Below are positions 24,888 to 35,243 of a stretch of 64,000 nucleotides of DNA, piece by piece. The notes under the pieces are model-generated. The model did no database searches, was not told where the DNA came from, and was given only the letters and a program-made list of their open reading frames with translations. The DNA comes from Firmicutes bacterium OM04-13BH (GTDB taxonomy: Bacteria; Bacillota; Clostridia; Lachnospirales; Lachnospiraceae): NCBI GenBank assembly GCA_003481745.1, contig QULP01000002.1:402576-466575 (forward strand), given 5' to 3'. Position numbers and translations under genes: made by a program. The first letter of the stretch is position 1. Each line of letters starts with the position of its first letter.

Positions 24888-24929
24888 CTACTTAGCCATA
24901 AGCTGCTTAATGCCCTGGCTTTTTGCTTA
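24888..24929 (-). other. maff2-like att remnant between A1 and A2
   Basis: On the minus strand, 24926 to 24894 encode AKSQGIKQLMA, the exact core of Maff2 proteins, followed by AAG and TAG; the frame is closed upstream by TAA. The codons differ from those in the 13690-13773 fragment at synonymous sites (ATT/ATA, AAG/AAA, CTT/CTG). It therefore comes from a different maff2 allele. It marks the junction of the two tandem elements. Confidence 0.75.
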
Positions 24930-24973
24930 TGTGTGATAAAGAAGTAATAGAAGTGTAAAAAATTTTGCCTTTC

Positions 24974-25004
24974 CTATCCGATACTTGTCTTCGGTATCGG
25001 ATAG
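24974..25004 (-). terminator. Terminator after the A2 recombinase
   Basis: An 11-bp perfect stem CTATCCGATAC/GTATCGGATAG lies 10 bp beyond the recombinase stop. On the minus strand a run of six T follows after 10 bases, so it is a plausible intrinsic terminator near the element end. Confidence 0.6.
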
Positions 25005-25013
25005 GGCGGGCGG

Positions 25014-26690
<1,677 letters not shown>

Positions 26691-26755
26691 TGTATAGCGG
26701 CTTCTGCTTCTTTACCGCCCGGTAAAATGACGATTTTTCTGTGCGGCTTGTAGCG

Positions 26756-26947
26756 TTAGGGCGAAAGCTGGGCTTTGTGTCCTGCGGCGGCTTCCGCCTC
26801 CAGCACTTTCATCATCTTATCGGCTGCTGTGTCGGTGGTATCTTTTTTGAAAAAGCCGGAAACGACAAGGACGGTGTTGCCCATGCGGATCTCTGTCACG
26901 CAGTCCGGGCGGCGTTCCGGGGTGGTGTTCTGCTTGTTCTCTGCCAT
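26756..26947 (-). CDS. tnpW: TnpW-family protein
   Basis: 63 residues with the short beta-rich pattern of TnpW (CVTEIRMGNTVLVVSGFFKK, then TAADKMMKVLEAEA). ATG at 26947 follows AGGAG. TnpW proteins accompany TnpX-type recombinases; their function is not established. It is the last gene of the replication operon, directly after the DnaC-like gene. Confidence 0.75.
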   Translation of the reverse strand: MAENKQNTTPERRPDCVTEIRMGNTVLVVSGFFKKDTTDTAADKMMKVLEAEAAAGHKAQLSP

Positions 26948-26959
26948 AGGCAACTCCTT

Positions 26960-27799
26960 TCATTTCATCAATTCTTTTAGTCTGTTCAGCTTGGCTTGCG
27001 CCGTTTCACGGCGGAAGTTCTCTCCCGTAAAGAGGATAGGGGCGCACATTTCCAAAAGGCGGTCATAAATCCGGGCATGGGCGGTGTCCAGCGGATTTTG
27101 CAGGCTGTCCAATGTCAGATTGGTGGTAACGATTAAGGGCTTGCGGCTGCGGTAGCGACTGTCAATCACATTGTAGACCTGTTCTAAACCGTACTCTGTG
27201 CCGCGCTCCATTCCAAAATCATCAATGATAAGCAGAGGAAAACGGCAAAGACGCTCGATATACTCGTTGCGCCCCTCAAAGCTGGCGGTCAGGTCATTCA
27301 AAATCGCAGAGAAGTTCGTCATGCGGACAGCGACTTCCTGCTCCATGAGGGCATTAGCGATACACCCGGCAAAATAGCTTTTTCCTGTGCCGACCTTGCC
27401 CCATAGCAGATAGCCGATATTTTCCTCGCGCATGATTTCCCAATGCTCCACATAGAAGTGTGCAATCTCCATTTGCGGGCATTTCCCGTTGTCGTTGGCG
27501 AAAGTCCATTCCTGCATGGTAGGATTGGTAAATCCCCGGCGTTTCAAGTCCTCCACGGTGTCAAGGTGCTTTCTGCGCTGTTCGGCGGCTTCACGCTCCA
27601 AACGCTGGGCTTTCTGGCAGTCACATTCTGCCGGGTGGCGGTCACGCCCAAACAGGGCGGCTTGCTTTTCCGGGAAGTAGGCTTCTTTCGGAGTGTGACA
27701 CTTGCCGCAGTAAAGCAGTCCGTCCTCGCCCGTGTAGTCCTCCGGCTGTGGGGTAACAGCCGCCATATTCAAAACTCGTTCTGTAAACAGATTACTCAT
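26960..27799 (-). CDS. DnaC-like helicase loader ATPase (A2)
   Basis: 279 residues. It has an N-terminal Cys cluster (CGKCHTPKEAYF, CDCQKAQRLE), then an AAA+ domain with Walker A WGKVGTGKSYFAGCIA (about 152), Walker B PLLIIDDFGMER and sensor IVTTNLTL. This matches phage/ICE DnaC-like loaders that bring the host replicative helicase to the element origin. A close homologue is at 35925-36788 in element B. It overlaps the DnaD-like gene by 4 bp. Confidence 0.92.
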   Translation of the reverse strand: MSNLFTERVLNMAAVTPQPEDYTGEDGLLYCGKCHTPKEAYFPEKQAALFGRDRHPAECDCQKAQRLEREAAEQRRKHLDTVEDLKRRGFTNPTMQEWTFANDNGKCPQMEIAHFYVEHWEIMREENIGYLLWGKVGTGKSYFAGCIANALMEQEVAVRMTNFSAILNDLTASFEGRNEYIERLCRFPLLIIDDFGMERGTEYGLEQVYNVIDSRYRSRKPLIVTTNLTLDSLQNPLDTAHARIYDRLLEMCAPILFTGENFRRETAQAKLNRLKELMK

Positions 27800-28536
27800 A
27801 AGCTCTCGCCCTCCTTGCAGGTGTATTCGGGTATGCCCTGTTTCGGGGCAACCTTTGCGGTATCGTCTGCCGCCCATCTGCGGATAGTTGCGGCGTGGTT
27901 TTTATATTTCTTACCCGTGGACGCGATATAGCCGGAAAGCCGCTCAATGTAGTACGCCCATTTTTCGGGCAGCTCCGCTTGCAGTTCGGAAAGCTCCGTA
28001 TCAGTCAGAAATACATTCTCATATCTGCCATAGCTGCGGGCGAGGGCTTGTCCCTTTAACTCTCCCTCTTTTTCTAACTCTATATCTATCTCTTTCTTTA
28101 TCTCTATCTCTGGTGGACGAATGTCGGACAAATGTCCGCCATTTGTCCGCGGCGGCAAAAGTGCCTTATTTTCAAGCCTTGCGGCGCGTTTCCGTTCCGC
28201 TTCGGTAGAGGATTGACCGATCATCAGCTCGATGTCGGTCATGTAAAGCAGCCCGCAATCAAGCTGCTCCACAAGCCCTAACTGCTGGAAGATGGCTAAT
28301 GCCCGTTCCACCGTCCCGATTTGGTGACGGGTCAGCGTGGCTATCATCTGGGCGGTATAGGGGATATGCTCGTCAAGCTGCAATCTGCCGCCATTTTTCA
28401 GCGATTTTAAGTACAGCTTCAAGAGGATATTGGAATACAAAATCCCGTCTTTCATGTCCTCCAACAGCACAATGGAATCGCTGTCGAAGAAGTTTTCTTT
28501 CAGTTTGAGGTAGTAATATTTGCGGTTATCTGCCAT
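27796..28536 (-). CDS. Replisome organizer (DnaD/phage O-like) of A2
   Basis: 246 residues. The N-terminal winged helix (MADNRKYYYLKLKENFFDSD to about 120) is the phage replisome-organizer domain; a Glu/Ile/Lys linker (EIEIKKEIDIELEKE) and a DnaD-like C-terminal helix region follow. It should bind the origin and recruit the DnaC-like loader. A DNA block inside this gene (28108-28150) is nearly identical to that in the element B homologue and looks like an origin. Confidence 0.9.
   Translation of the reverse strand: MADNRKYYYLKLKENFFDSDSIVLLEDMKDGILYSNILLKLYLKSLKNGGRLQLDEHIPYTAQMIATLTRHQIGTVERALAIFQQLGLVEQLDCGLLYMTDIELMIGQSSTEAERKRAARLENKALLPPRTNGGHLSDIRPPEIEIKKEIDIELEKEGELKGQALARSYGRYENVFLTDTELSELQAELPEKWAYYIERLSGYIASTGKKYKNHAATIRRWAADDTAKVAPKQGIPEYTCKEGESL
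28108..28150. repeat. Candidate replication origin inside the A2 organizer gene
   Basis: The block contains the palindrome GGACAAATGTCC (28126-28137), flanked by another ATTTGTCC and an ATGTC half-site, next to a TCTATCTC-rich tract. The same block occurs in element B (37090-37133) with one difference in about 48 bases. Initiator genes of phages and RepA_N plasmids often carry their own origin, so this is a strong candidate. Confidence 0.55.
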
Positions 28537-28720
28537 TGGCGGTGTCCTCCCTGTGTTTCCATCTCTTAGAGAAATACCGGGGGCAGAGGACGATAATCGC
28601 CCGGAAGCTCTGCTTGCAGCCGTGTGTGCAGCCCCGGCAAAGGTCATTGTAGGTAATACGGTTTCGGTGGTTGAGGAAAAAGCTCCATTCCAACCGCCGC
28701 TTTTTGCTCATGCGTGGCAT
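28526..28720 (-). CDS. Small Cys-rich conserved protein (A2)
   Basis: 64 residues, MPRMSKKRRLEWSFFLNHRN then CRGCTHGCKQSFRAIIVLC. It is clearly homologous to the A1 protein at 21699-21890, with the same probable zinc ligands. It overlaps the organizer gene by 11 bp. Function unknown; its repeated association with replication and mobilization genes suggests an accessory regulatory role. Confidence 0.75.
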   Translation of the reverse strand: MPRMSKKRRLEWSFFLNHRNRITYNDLCRGCTHGCKQSFRAIIVLCPRYFSKRWKHREDTANGR

Positions 28721-28894
28721 TTCTCGCTCCTTTCTGCCGTTTCCGCTGGTATAAGCGGATAGGTCGGTAAAAATGTAGTTTCTCGGTGTCATTTTCGGGG
28801 ATTTCCTGCGCTGTGCGCCCCGTTTCAAAGGTGGGCAGTATTGCGGATAGGGTGCAGGGCATATCCCCGTTTTGGTATCGTTTCGGGGCGGTTT

Positions 28895-30523
28895 TTAACG
28901 CTCATGTTCGTGCTTTTTCTCTCTGTCTTTCTCGCCTTGCAGGATTTGAGAAAGATTGCTTTTCACGGTATGCAGCTCCTTGACACGGGCTTTTTTCTCC
29001 CGGTATTCGTTGTAATGGGCGTTCTTTTCGGCGGTAAGCTGCTCGATTTCCGCTTGCAGGGCTTTATGGCTTGGCAGCTTGGAAACGCCATGCGCCCGAA
29101 AATAACGGGTGGCTGCGTCCGCTATGATAAAATCGCTTTCGTGCCGTTCCCGGTAGGCGCTGCGGGCTTTTTCCGTTTTCTGCGCTTTCAGACCGTCACG
29201 GGCAGGCTTGGTCTTGGCATAGGCAAGCACCTGTGTCTGAAGCTCCTTTTTCTCCCGGATAGCAGCGTCCAAGGCTTTCAGCTTGGCGGTGCTGTCCTGT
29301 AAATCCGCATTGGCGGATACAAGGGCTGCGTCCAGCTCCTCCGGCGAATAGCCGTACTGCCCGTAGGCGGCAACGGTAGCCGCCATTTGTTTCAGATTGT
29401 GGACTGCCGCCCAGCGGTCATAGCCCGCGCCCTTTCCCTCCGCTCGCTTCGCTGCCCGGTCAACCATGCGCTGAATACAGTCCTTTTCCGGGGTGGTTTG
29501 GACAGCTTTTTTGCCCTGCAAACGCTCCCTTATGTTGCGGGGGTATTCGGGTACGGTTGCGGTCTGCTCGGCGGCTCTGTGGGCGTTCTGTTCCAAAAGG
29601 GCAAGAACGGCAGCGCGGTCAAAATCATCTCCCAGCTTGCGGGCGGTAATGGGCTTTGTCCTGTCCGGCGTGAGGTAGGATAGCCGCCCTCGGCTCTCCT
29701 TGACAGTCACGCCCTGTTGCAAGAGAACGGCGGCGAACTCGCCATAGCTTGCGGCAGAGGACAGCGCGGTGCGTATGGCCTGCCGCAATTTTTCCTTGTC
29801 TGTTTCAAACTTCGTGGGCTTGGCTGGCTGCTCCTCTGCTGGCAAGGCGGCAGCTTCCTTGTCCAGCTTTGCCTGCCCTTTCCGCTGCGCCCAATACTCA
29901 CGCTCAGTAATGCGGTTTTTGCTGCCATGCAAAAGGTCGATTTGATAGAGATTTTCCCGGTGGCACAGCTCCATGACTTCGGCTTTGAAGTATTCCATCG
30001 CCGCGTCTGTGCAGCGGTGTTTGCACCCGGCGCGGGTGTCTGCCGGTCTGTCCATGTAAGGCAGGAACGGAACTTCCTCTATCCGCAGAGAATTGATAAC
30101 GATATGCACATGGATATTGCCGCTGTGGTTGTGTCCGTCCGGGTGCGTGCAGACAATGGCTTGGTGTCCGGGAAACTGCTTCCGGCAAAATTCCTCACCC
30201 AACGCCTGCGCCCGGTCTACGGTCAAACCGTTGTCCACCGCGTCCCGTGGGTCAAAGCTGATAATGTAGTGGTGGCTTTTTACATCTTCCCGCTTCTGGT
30301 TCTTCCCATAGCGGAGATTGGAGCGCATACAGGCAACGGCAAAATCCTCGTCGCCGCAGTTCAGCGTGGCTATTCGATAGTCCTCCCTGAGCATGAGCCG
30401 CCCGTTTTCATCAAGGGTGGGCTTCATGGTAAACTCGTCATGTTCAAAGGTGAGGTACTGCTCGGCTGCGCCATAGTCCGCATTTTTAGAGCTGATATGT
30501 TTGAATGTTGCCAACAGCGTCAC
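28895..30523 (-). CDS. MOBP-type relaxase of element A2
   Basis: 542 residues. The relaxase domain has HPDGHNHSGNIHVHIVINSL (about 132-151) with the three-His motif, and an early region YLTFEHDEFTMKP. The C-terminal half is helical and resembles that of the host ICE relaxase (for example GYDRWAAVHNLKQMAATVAA versus GYERWAKVFNIKQMAAALAY), so both belong to one broad family. It overlaps mobC by 38 bp. It would mobilize A2 through a helper conjugation system. Confidence 0.92.
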   Translation of the reverse strand: MTLLATFKHISSKNADYGAAEQYLTFEHDEFTMKPTLDENGRLMLREDYRIATLNCGDEDFAVACMRSNLRYGKNQKREDVKSHHYIISFDPRDAVDNGLTVDRAQALGEEFCRKQFPGHQAIVCTHPDGHNHSGNIHVHIVINSLRIEEVPFLPYMDRPADTRAGCKHRCTDAAMEYFKAEVMELCHRENLYQIDLLHGSKNRITEREYWAQRKGQAKLDKEAAALPAEEQPAKPTKFETDKEKLRQAIRTALSSAASYGEFAAVLLQQGVTVKESRGRLSYLTPDRTKPITARKLGDDFDRAAVLALLEQNAHRAAEQTATVPEYPRNIRERLQGKKAVQTTPEKDCIQRMVDRAAKRAEGKGAGYDRWAAVHNLKQMAATVAAYGQYGYSPEELDAALVSANADLQDSTAKLKALDAAIREKKELQTQVLAYAKTKPARDGLKAQKTEKARSAYRERHESDFIIADAATRYFRAHGVSKLPSHKALQAEIEQLTAEKNAHYNEYREKKARVKELHTVKSNLSQILQGEKDREKKHEHER

Positions 30524-30884
30524 CTACCTTTCGCAGGACTTCAAACTTCAAGGCAGCAAGGTCAGAAATGGCGGCGCGGACTTCAACGGACAGGGCGTTG
30601 TATGGTGTGCCGTACTCGTTGAGGGCGCGGGCAATCTGATTGAGGTTGCCACCGATTTTTCCATATTCGGCGGTCAGCCTGCCAACGGCGGACAACAGTT
30701 CATCATTGACCGTGGAAACGGTAACGATGGGGCGAATGGTCGCCCGTGTAATGGCTTGCCGGATAAATTCGGCTTGGCTCATGTCATAGTGTTTCAGCCG
30801 CTCGGCAAAGTCGGCGTATTCTTCCTCGGTCATGCGGGTTTTGACCACATGGCAGCGGTGGGGCGTGTTGTATTTTTTCTTCAA
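30486..30884 (-). CDS. mobC: MobC-type protein of element A2
   Basis: 132 residues. A ribbon-helix-helix-like segment (KTRMTEEEYADFAERLKHYD) is followed by the MobC signature GKIGGNLNQIARALNEYGTP. The start is TTG at 30884, 7 bp after AGGAGG. It overlaps the relaxase gene and is expected to bind the oriT just upstream. Confidence 0.9.
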   Translation of the reverse strand: MKKKYNTPHRCHVVKTRMTEEEYADFAERLKHYDMSQAEFIRQAITRATIRPIVTVSTVNDELLSAVGRLTAEYGKIGGNLNQIARALNEYGTPYNALSVEVRAAISDLAALKFEVLRKVGDAVGNIQTYQL

Positions 30885-31324
30885 GCGTTGACCTCCTTTC
30901 TCGCCCGACAGGGCGCATGAGCAGGGTTTGGGGAAGGCACTCCCCAACAAGATTTACCAAAGGGGGCAAAACCGCAGATATGCGGATTTTGGCACCGTGG
31001 TAGAATCTTGCTCTAAAAAACTACCGCTTTCCTCGGCGGCTCTGGTTTGCGGATATACTGGCTTGCTCCACCAATATAGCGATTGCGGTGGCGTGTTCTG
31101 CCCGCTGTTCACCACTACAACGGTGAAAAGGGGGCGTTTTGGCAAACGCAGCGGAAATTTTTTTGTTTTCCCTGTCTGCTCCCTACAACAATCCGGCGGT
31201 GTGGTTTGCCAAAGATTTTTGAAAATGGGCGCAAAAAAAGCAGTAAACCTTTTCAAGATTTACTGCTTATCTGCCGCTGTGATGGGTGGCGGTATTAAAT
31301 TGTCAGCCGTTTTTCAAATGGAAT
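30885..31324. other. Intergenic region with candidate oriT of A2
   Basis: No gene is seen in 440 bp. GGGTTTGGGGA, a short loop, then TCCCCAACAAG (30925-30951) forms a hairpin shared with the host ICE relaxase region. A second hairpin CCGCAGATATGCGG lies at about 30971-30984. Position upstream of mobC and the relaxase suggests oriT. The exact nic site cannot be given. Confidence 0.4.
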
Positions 31325-31735
31325 TTATCTGCAATCGCTTTCTTTCTGCTTTCCAATTCCTTTTCTGTAATCTTCCATAATCCTAACGCAATGATCTGCT
31401 ATCTTTTGCATTCCGAGTTCTTCAAAAAAGGCAATTTGTATTTTCATCAGTTCTTCACAAACAGTCAACTTCTGCTCATCCATATTGCTAATAGCAAGCC
31501 ATGGGAACGCTTTATATTTCTTAGTGTCCCCAATGAGAAAATTGTACCCTATCAACTCATTTTCACGGAAAACGAAATAGAATTGTGGGCCTGAACCTGG
31601 AACTGACTTTTCCATAATTTGCTGCATTGTTCTCACGCCGCCGTATGCCGGAAAAAAACCTATTCGCTCAAGAGCATTTAATATGTCAATCCTTTTATCT
31701 GTGGGTATGTCTCTATAATTGATAATCTGTTCCAT
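31325..31735 (-). CDS. Hypothetical protein (possible acetyltransferase-like fold)
   Basis: 136 residues, soluble, with FYFVFRENELIGYNFLIGDT in the middle, which looks like the beta strands of a GNAT-type fold, but no acetyl-CoA loop (Q/RxxGxG/A) is clear. ATG at 31735 has GAGGG 8 bp upstream. AT-rich and flanked by GC-rich mobile genes, so probably cargo. Function not assigned. Confidence 0.6.
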   Translation of the reverse strand: MEQIINYRDIPTDKRIDILNALERIGFFPAYGGVRTMQQIMEKSVPGSGPQFYFVFRENELIGYNFLIGDTKKYKAFPWLAISNMDEQKLTVCEELMKIQIAFFEELGMQKIADHCVRIMEDYRKGIGKQKESDCR

Positions 31736-31792
31736 TTGCTCTACCCTCATTGAAGTTTAATTTGTCAGGCTCTAATTATACAACTTTTCTGT

Positions 31793-31990
31793 TTAGCGGT
31801 CAAAGCGGAACTTCAACAGGCTTTCTATCAGTTGCCTGACGATATGCTCCTGCATATCCGTGTTAATCTGTCCGTCCATTTTCGCACAAGAGCGGATATA
31901 TCCCGCATAATGGGATAGGACGGCGGCAACAGCTTCCGGGTCGCCCTCGCTTGCCTTAACGATTGTCTCATAGGGAAGTAGCTGGCTCAT
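31793..31990 (-). CDS. Tn916 Orf8-like small helix-turn-helix protein
   Basis: 65 residues, MSQLLPYETIVKASEGDPEA then VLSHYAGYIRSCAKMDGQIN. This matches the short protein that in Tn916-type elements follows the sigma-like Orf7 gene. It overlaps that gene by 23 bp here, which also fits. Probably a regulator partner. Confidence 0.75.
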   Translation of the reverse strand: MSQLLPYETIVKASEGDPEAVAAVLSHYAGYIRSCAKMDGQINTDMQEHIVRQLIESLLKFRFDR

Positions 31991-32426
31991 AGGACAAACC
32001 CTCCAACTCTGCCCGTAGCCGCCGTAAAATCATCTGAATACGCCGCCCGGTTGTGTTGCCAGCCCGTCCATATCTCCGTCCAATCTCCCTATGCGTCAAT
32101 CGTTGGAAGTAGTACAAGAAAATGATTTCCTGTTCCATCTGTGATAGTGCGGACAGGGCTGCGGCAAGCTCTGGACTTTCCAAAAGCACCATCTGACCAC
32201 AGACGAAAAGCGGATAGCTGGTCATGCCGGATTGCTCCGCAAAGTATTTATCTGTGGTACTGAATGGATAGTGTTTTTCTTCTATCAGATATTCAAGCGA
32301 GATTTCCCGCTTGCGGCGGCTCCGTATGCTCCGGGCTGCGTCTATGGCAGCGTGGCGAATAACAGTCTTGCAAAAGGCATCGTGTGTATGCCGGATATGT
32401 TCTTGATACTTTTCGTGTTCGGTCAT
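31968..32426 (-). CDS. Sigma-70-like regulator (Tn916 Orf7 type)
   Basis: 152 residues. The C-terminal region 4-like part (LSQMEQEIIFLYYFQRLTHR, then EIGRRYGRAGNTTGRRIQMI) would bind a -35 element; the N-terminal half is degenerate. ATG at 32426 has GGGGG upstream. In Tn916 the homologue activates transfer genes. It is paired with the Orf8-like gene. Confidence 0.85.
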   Translation of the reverse strand: MTEHEKYQEHIRHTHDAFCKTVIRHAAIDAARSIRSRRKREISLEYLIEEKHYPFSTTDKYFAEQSGMTSYPLFVCGQMVLLESPELAAALSALSQMEQEIIFLYYFQRLTHREIGRRYGRAGNTTGRRIQMILRRLRAELEGLSYEPATSL

Positions 32427-32584
32427 GGAAAATCCCCCTTTCTGAATAATGGCAGAGGGCGGCAGCATCTTGTGCTGTCGCCCTCTTGATTACCGAACAG
32501 CAAAGACGGGCGGGGCTGTCAACGGCGGCGCATTTGCGCCGTTCATCTTGACCGTTGACAGGCTCGGCTGGGTTTGCTATCTGC

Positions 32585-33289
32585 TCACGGCAATTCACTC
32601 TCATTGATAGGAATTGCCTCAAGTTCCGTATTCAAATTGTTCCAATAAGAGCCGATATCCGCACTTGTGAAATACTTAAAACCGCCTGCTGCTGACTTCA
32701 ATTCGCCGTTTTTAACCCCATAGCAGGCGTAAATCAAATCGTAGCTTGTTCCATCTGAGAGGTTAAATCTAAAGCTGGTCACATCTGCTCCGGCAGTTTC
32801 CTCAGTCGTTTTGTCTTTTAGGGATAAGCCCTTGAACTTATCATACAGGGTCTTTATATCATTTTCAGCAACAACTACTTTCTTTTCTGCTGATGCAGGC
32901 ACTCCGTCATAGTGGTACATTTCAACGTTTTCGACATCTTCAACCTCAAATGGGAAGTTGATTTTGACAGGCTCATAAGCAATGTTTATAGGTAACAGAA
33001 AGAGAGCTGTAAAAATTGCAATGATACAAAGAGCGATGGAAACGAGAACAGCAATCGTTATCTTTTTTCTGCCTCTCTGCTTTTCTTTTGCCTCATGGCG
33101 CATAATAACGCTTTCGCTTTCTTCGTGAAGAACATCTTCGTTCGTGTGAGAAAGCAATTTCTGATAAATTGCGTTACAGTCAGCACAGGCGTTCAAATGC
33201 TCTTTTACCATCTCTGTGCTTGCTTCGCTGCAAGCACCGTCAACATACAGCGGAAGAATATCTCGAACAATATCGCATTGTTTACTCAT
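32585..33289 (-). CDS. Anti-sigma factor with zf-HC2 domain
   Basis: About 234 residues. The N-terminal zinc-binding domain has HLNACADCNAIYQKLL (HxxxCxxC). One membrane helix follows at about 85-105 (ITIAVLVSIALCIIAIFTAL), then an extracellular sensor domain. It overlaps the ECF sigma gene by 8 bp, so it most likely holds that sigma factor at the membrane until a signal arrives. Confidence 0.88.
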   Translation of the reverse strand: MSKQCDIVRDILPLYVDGACSEASTEMVKEHLNACADCNAIYQKLLSHTNEDVLHEESESVIMRHEAKEKQRGRKKITIAVLVSIALCIIAIFTALFLLPINIAYEPVKINFPFEVEDVENVEMYHYDGVPASAEKKVVVAENDIKTLYDKFKGLSLKDKTTEETAGADVTSFRFNLSDGTSYDLIYACYGVKNGELKSAAGGFKYFTSADIGSYWNNLNTELEAIPINESELP

Positions 33290-33767
33290 GCTTTTCATCC
33301 ATCCTTTCTTGAATTTTTAGCTTTGCACGATGATAAGTAACTCTCGCCCATGATTCTGTTTTTCCAAAAATTGCAGCGATTTGTGAAAAAGATAGTTCCC
33401 CGAATACGCGAAGCTGAAAGACTTCTTTGTATGGTTCTTCCAAACGGTGAAGAACGAGGTGTATGCGGAACGCCATGTCAGAATCTGCAACTGAGTTCTC
33501 AACATTTTCATTTGATGGCAAGTCATTGATTTCACTCACATCAGCTACTCGCTGACGGCTTCGCATTTCATCATGGTAAAGGTTTTTTGCTATGGAGCAG
33601 AGCCATGTCAATTCATCTGACTTACCTTTGAATTGTGATGTTGTAGAAACAGCCTTATAGAATGTGTTCTGCGTGATTTCCTCTGCTATCTCACGATTTT
33701 TGGCAAGAGAAATAGTATACGAGTATACCTGTAAATAGTAGGCTTTATAGAGCTTTTCATAGTCCAT
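33282..33767 (-). CDS. ECF-type RNA polymerase sigma factor
   Basis: 161 residues with region 2 (YSYTISLAKNREIAEEITQN, then DELTWLCSIAKNLYHDEMR) and region 4 (LEEPYKEVFQLRVFGELSFS, then QIAAIFGKTESWARVTYHRA). ATG at 33767 is used because AGGAGGTGAT is well spaced. It is coupled to the anti-sigma gene and is likely cargo at the end of A2. Targets are unknown. Confidence 0.9.
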   Translation of the reverse strand: MDYEKLYKAYYLQVYSYTISLAKNREIAEEITQNTFYKAVSTTSQFKGKSDELTWLCSIAKNLYHDEMRSRQRVADVSEINDLPSNENVENSVADSDMAFRIHLVLHRLEEPYKEVFQLRVFGELSFSQIAAIFGKTESWARVTYHRAKLKIQERMDEKHE

Positions 33768-34049
33768 ACTTGTCATCACCTCCTTCAGCTTCATAGGTTA
33801 GACGGAGAAATCGGAATTTCGTTACAAAGAAGTTTGAAATTTTTATACCTTTACGCTACTCTTGCTTTGTGCGGACTATTGGTAGACGCGCATTAACGGC
33901 AAGTAAAGAGATTGCTGTGTCAGCTTGATATGTTCAAATGCTAATTAAGTATAGCATACAGCTATGAATTTTTCTATTGCGTTCCCCTGACTTCGGAATA
34001 GTGGCAGGGCTGGCTATCCTTGTTTTGCTTTGTGCTTCTCTACCATACA

Positions 34050-34180
34050 TGAGCATTTGCCGCAGGGTTGTCCGACCCGTAACCTTCCAGAAGGTTGATG
34101 ACGCCCCATACCGCCAGACCGGCGCCAAGAGCCATGACCAGAATTTTGAGAATGTCGATTGCCTGATTGAAAAATTCCAT
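34050..34180 (-). pseudogene. maff2: maff2, N-terminal fragment
   Basis: ATG at 34180 with GGAGG upstream. The frame reads MEFFNQAIDILKILVMALGA then GLAVWGVINLLEGYGSDNPA and ANA, the N-terminal signature of Maff2 membrane proteins. It then runs into element sequence (HVW) and stops at 34040. The C-terminal half lies at 13690-13773. The 270 bp between 33768 and here contain no gene and form the A2 end. Confidence 0.88.
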
Positions 34181-34246
34181 ATACGTTCCTCCATTTTGTT
34201 TGTTTGATGATTTTGGGTACAAAAAAAGCCGCCCACATCGGCGGCG

Positions 34247-34269
34247 CTTCGGGTCAACATGGCCCGAAG
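34247..34269. repeat. ICE palindrome, copy 12
   Basis: CTTCGGGTCA-ACA-TGGCCCGAAG, between the virD4 and maff2 fragments, touching the virD4 stop. Confidence 0.85.
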
Positions 34270-35145
34270 TTACACAAACTCGTCGCTGTCCAGATCATCG
34301 AAATTCAACAGGTCAGCTTCTTCGTCCGTGTCGGAGCCGTCCACTTCGTACACCGTGTATTCGTCCTCCGGCTTTAGTCTCAATGGCCGGTGGCGGAACA
34401 GGCTTTCCAAGCGGAAGGCGTTTTTCTTTTTATCAAATTCGGCTGTGTACTTGTAATTCGGGTGCTTTTTTAAGTCATACTTCGGGGACAGGAAGGGCGG
34501 GAGCCCCCGAAGCTGCAAGATACATTTATCCCCGGGCATGGTGGTGATCTCGCTGGTGGTCATCAGCTCCCGGCCAAGCCGCTGCATATTCTGGCTGTAA
34601 CTTTCAGACTGTCCACGGCTTCGGCCCTCGGTCTGCATAGAGATGGTGGCCTTGCCCAGCCAGTTTTCCGAAATATCCTTTAGGGTGGAAGCCTCCCGGC
34701 CTCCGAGGAATACGATACTGTCCATGTTGCCCATGATGGTTTCGGAATGGTCTTTGTACAATGCCTTGCACTGGCTCATTGCCTGATAAAAAAGCGTCAG
34801 GCTGATCTCACGGGAGCGGATGACGGCCACGATCTTTTCCAGCCCCGGCACCTGTCCGGTATTGGCTGCCTCGTCCCACAGCACCCGCACATGGTAGGGC
34901 AGACGCCCGCCATAGGTGTTGTCAGCCCGTTCACACAGAAGGTTGAACATCTGCGAAAAAGCGAGGGCAACCAAAAAATTGTAGGTGGTGTCCGTGTCGC
35001 TGATAAGAAAGAACAGCGCCGATTTTTCATCCCCCAGCTTATCCAGCTCCAGCTCGTCATAAGACATGATCTCCCGAAGTTGGGGAATATCAAAGGGAGC
35101 CAGCCTTGCACCGCAGGAAATCAAGATGCTTTTGGCTGTCTTGCC
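34270..35145 (-). pseudogene. virD4: virD4 coupling protein, C-terminal fragment
   Basis: About 291 codons, beginning after the junction with GKTAKSILISCGARLAPFDI. It contains the Walker B segment RVLWDEAANTGQVPG and the all-alpha domain region SREISLTLFYQAMSQCKALY, ending in an acidic tail. It joins in frame to the N-terminal fragment at 49383-50332 (LASG + KTAK), giving about 607 residues, the normal size for this family. Element B separates the halves. An internal ATG at 35124 could at most give a dead fragment. Confidence 0.92.
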
Positions 35146-35243
35146 GGAGACAAATTGTCAAGGACTTTTTAATCAAATTCACAAAAAATCTACAAAAAAG
35201 GTGCCAGAAGCATTGTATGGCTCCTGACACCTCGTTTGATAGA

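Larger units (their letters stand above)
13774..24890 (-). mobile_element. Element A1: mobilizable serine-recombinase element in maff2
   Basis: The right boundary is set by the maff2 C-terminal fragment. The left boundary is set by the maff2-like remnant at 24888-24926. It encodes a large serine recombinase, VapE and CHC2 replication proteins, a MOBQ relaxase, an RSF1010-like oriT, DUF3847, a RepA-like wHTH protein, XRE regulators and cargo. The recombinase stop is 90 bp from the junction, as is usual for such elements. Exact ends cannot be fixed from one sequence. Confidence 0.75.

Noticed and set aside
34270..35124. A complete TraG-like protein starting at the ATG at 35124
   Set aside because: It lacks the Walker A domain, and the frame continues upstream to the element B junction; it is the second half of a split virD4.
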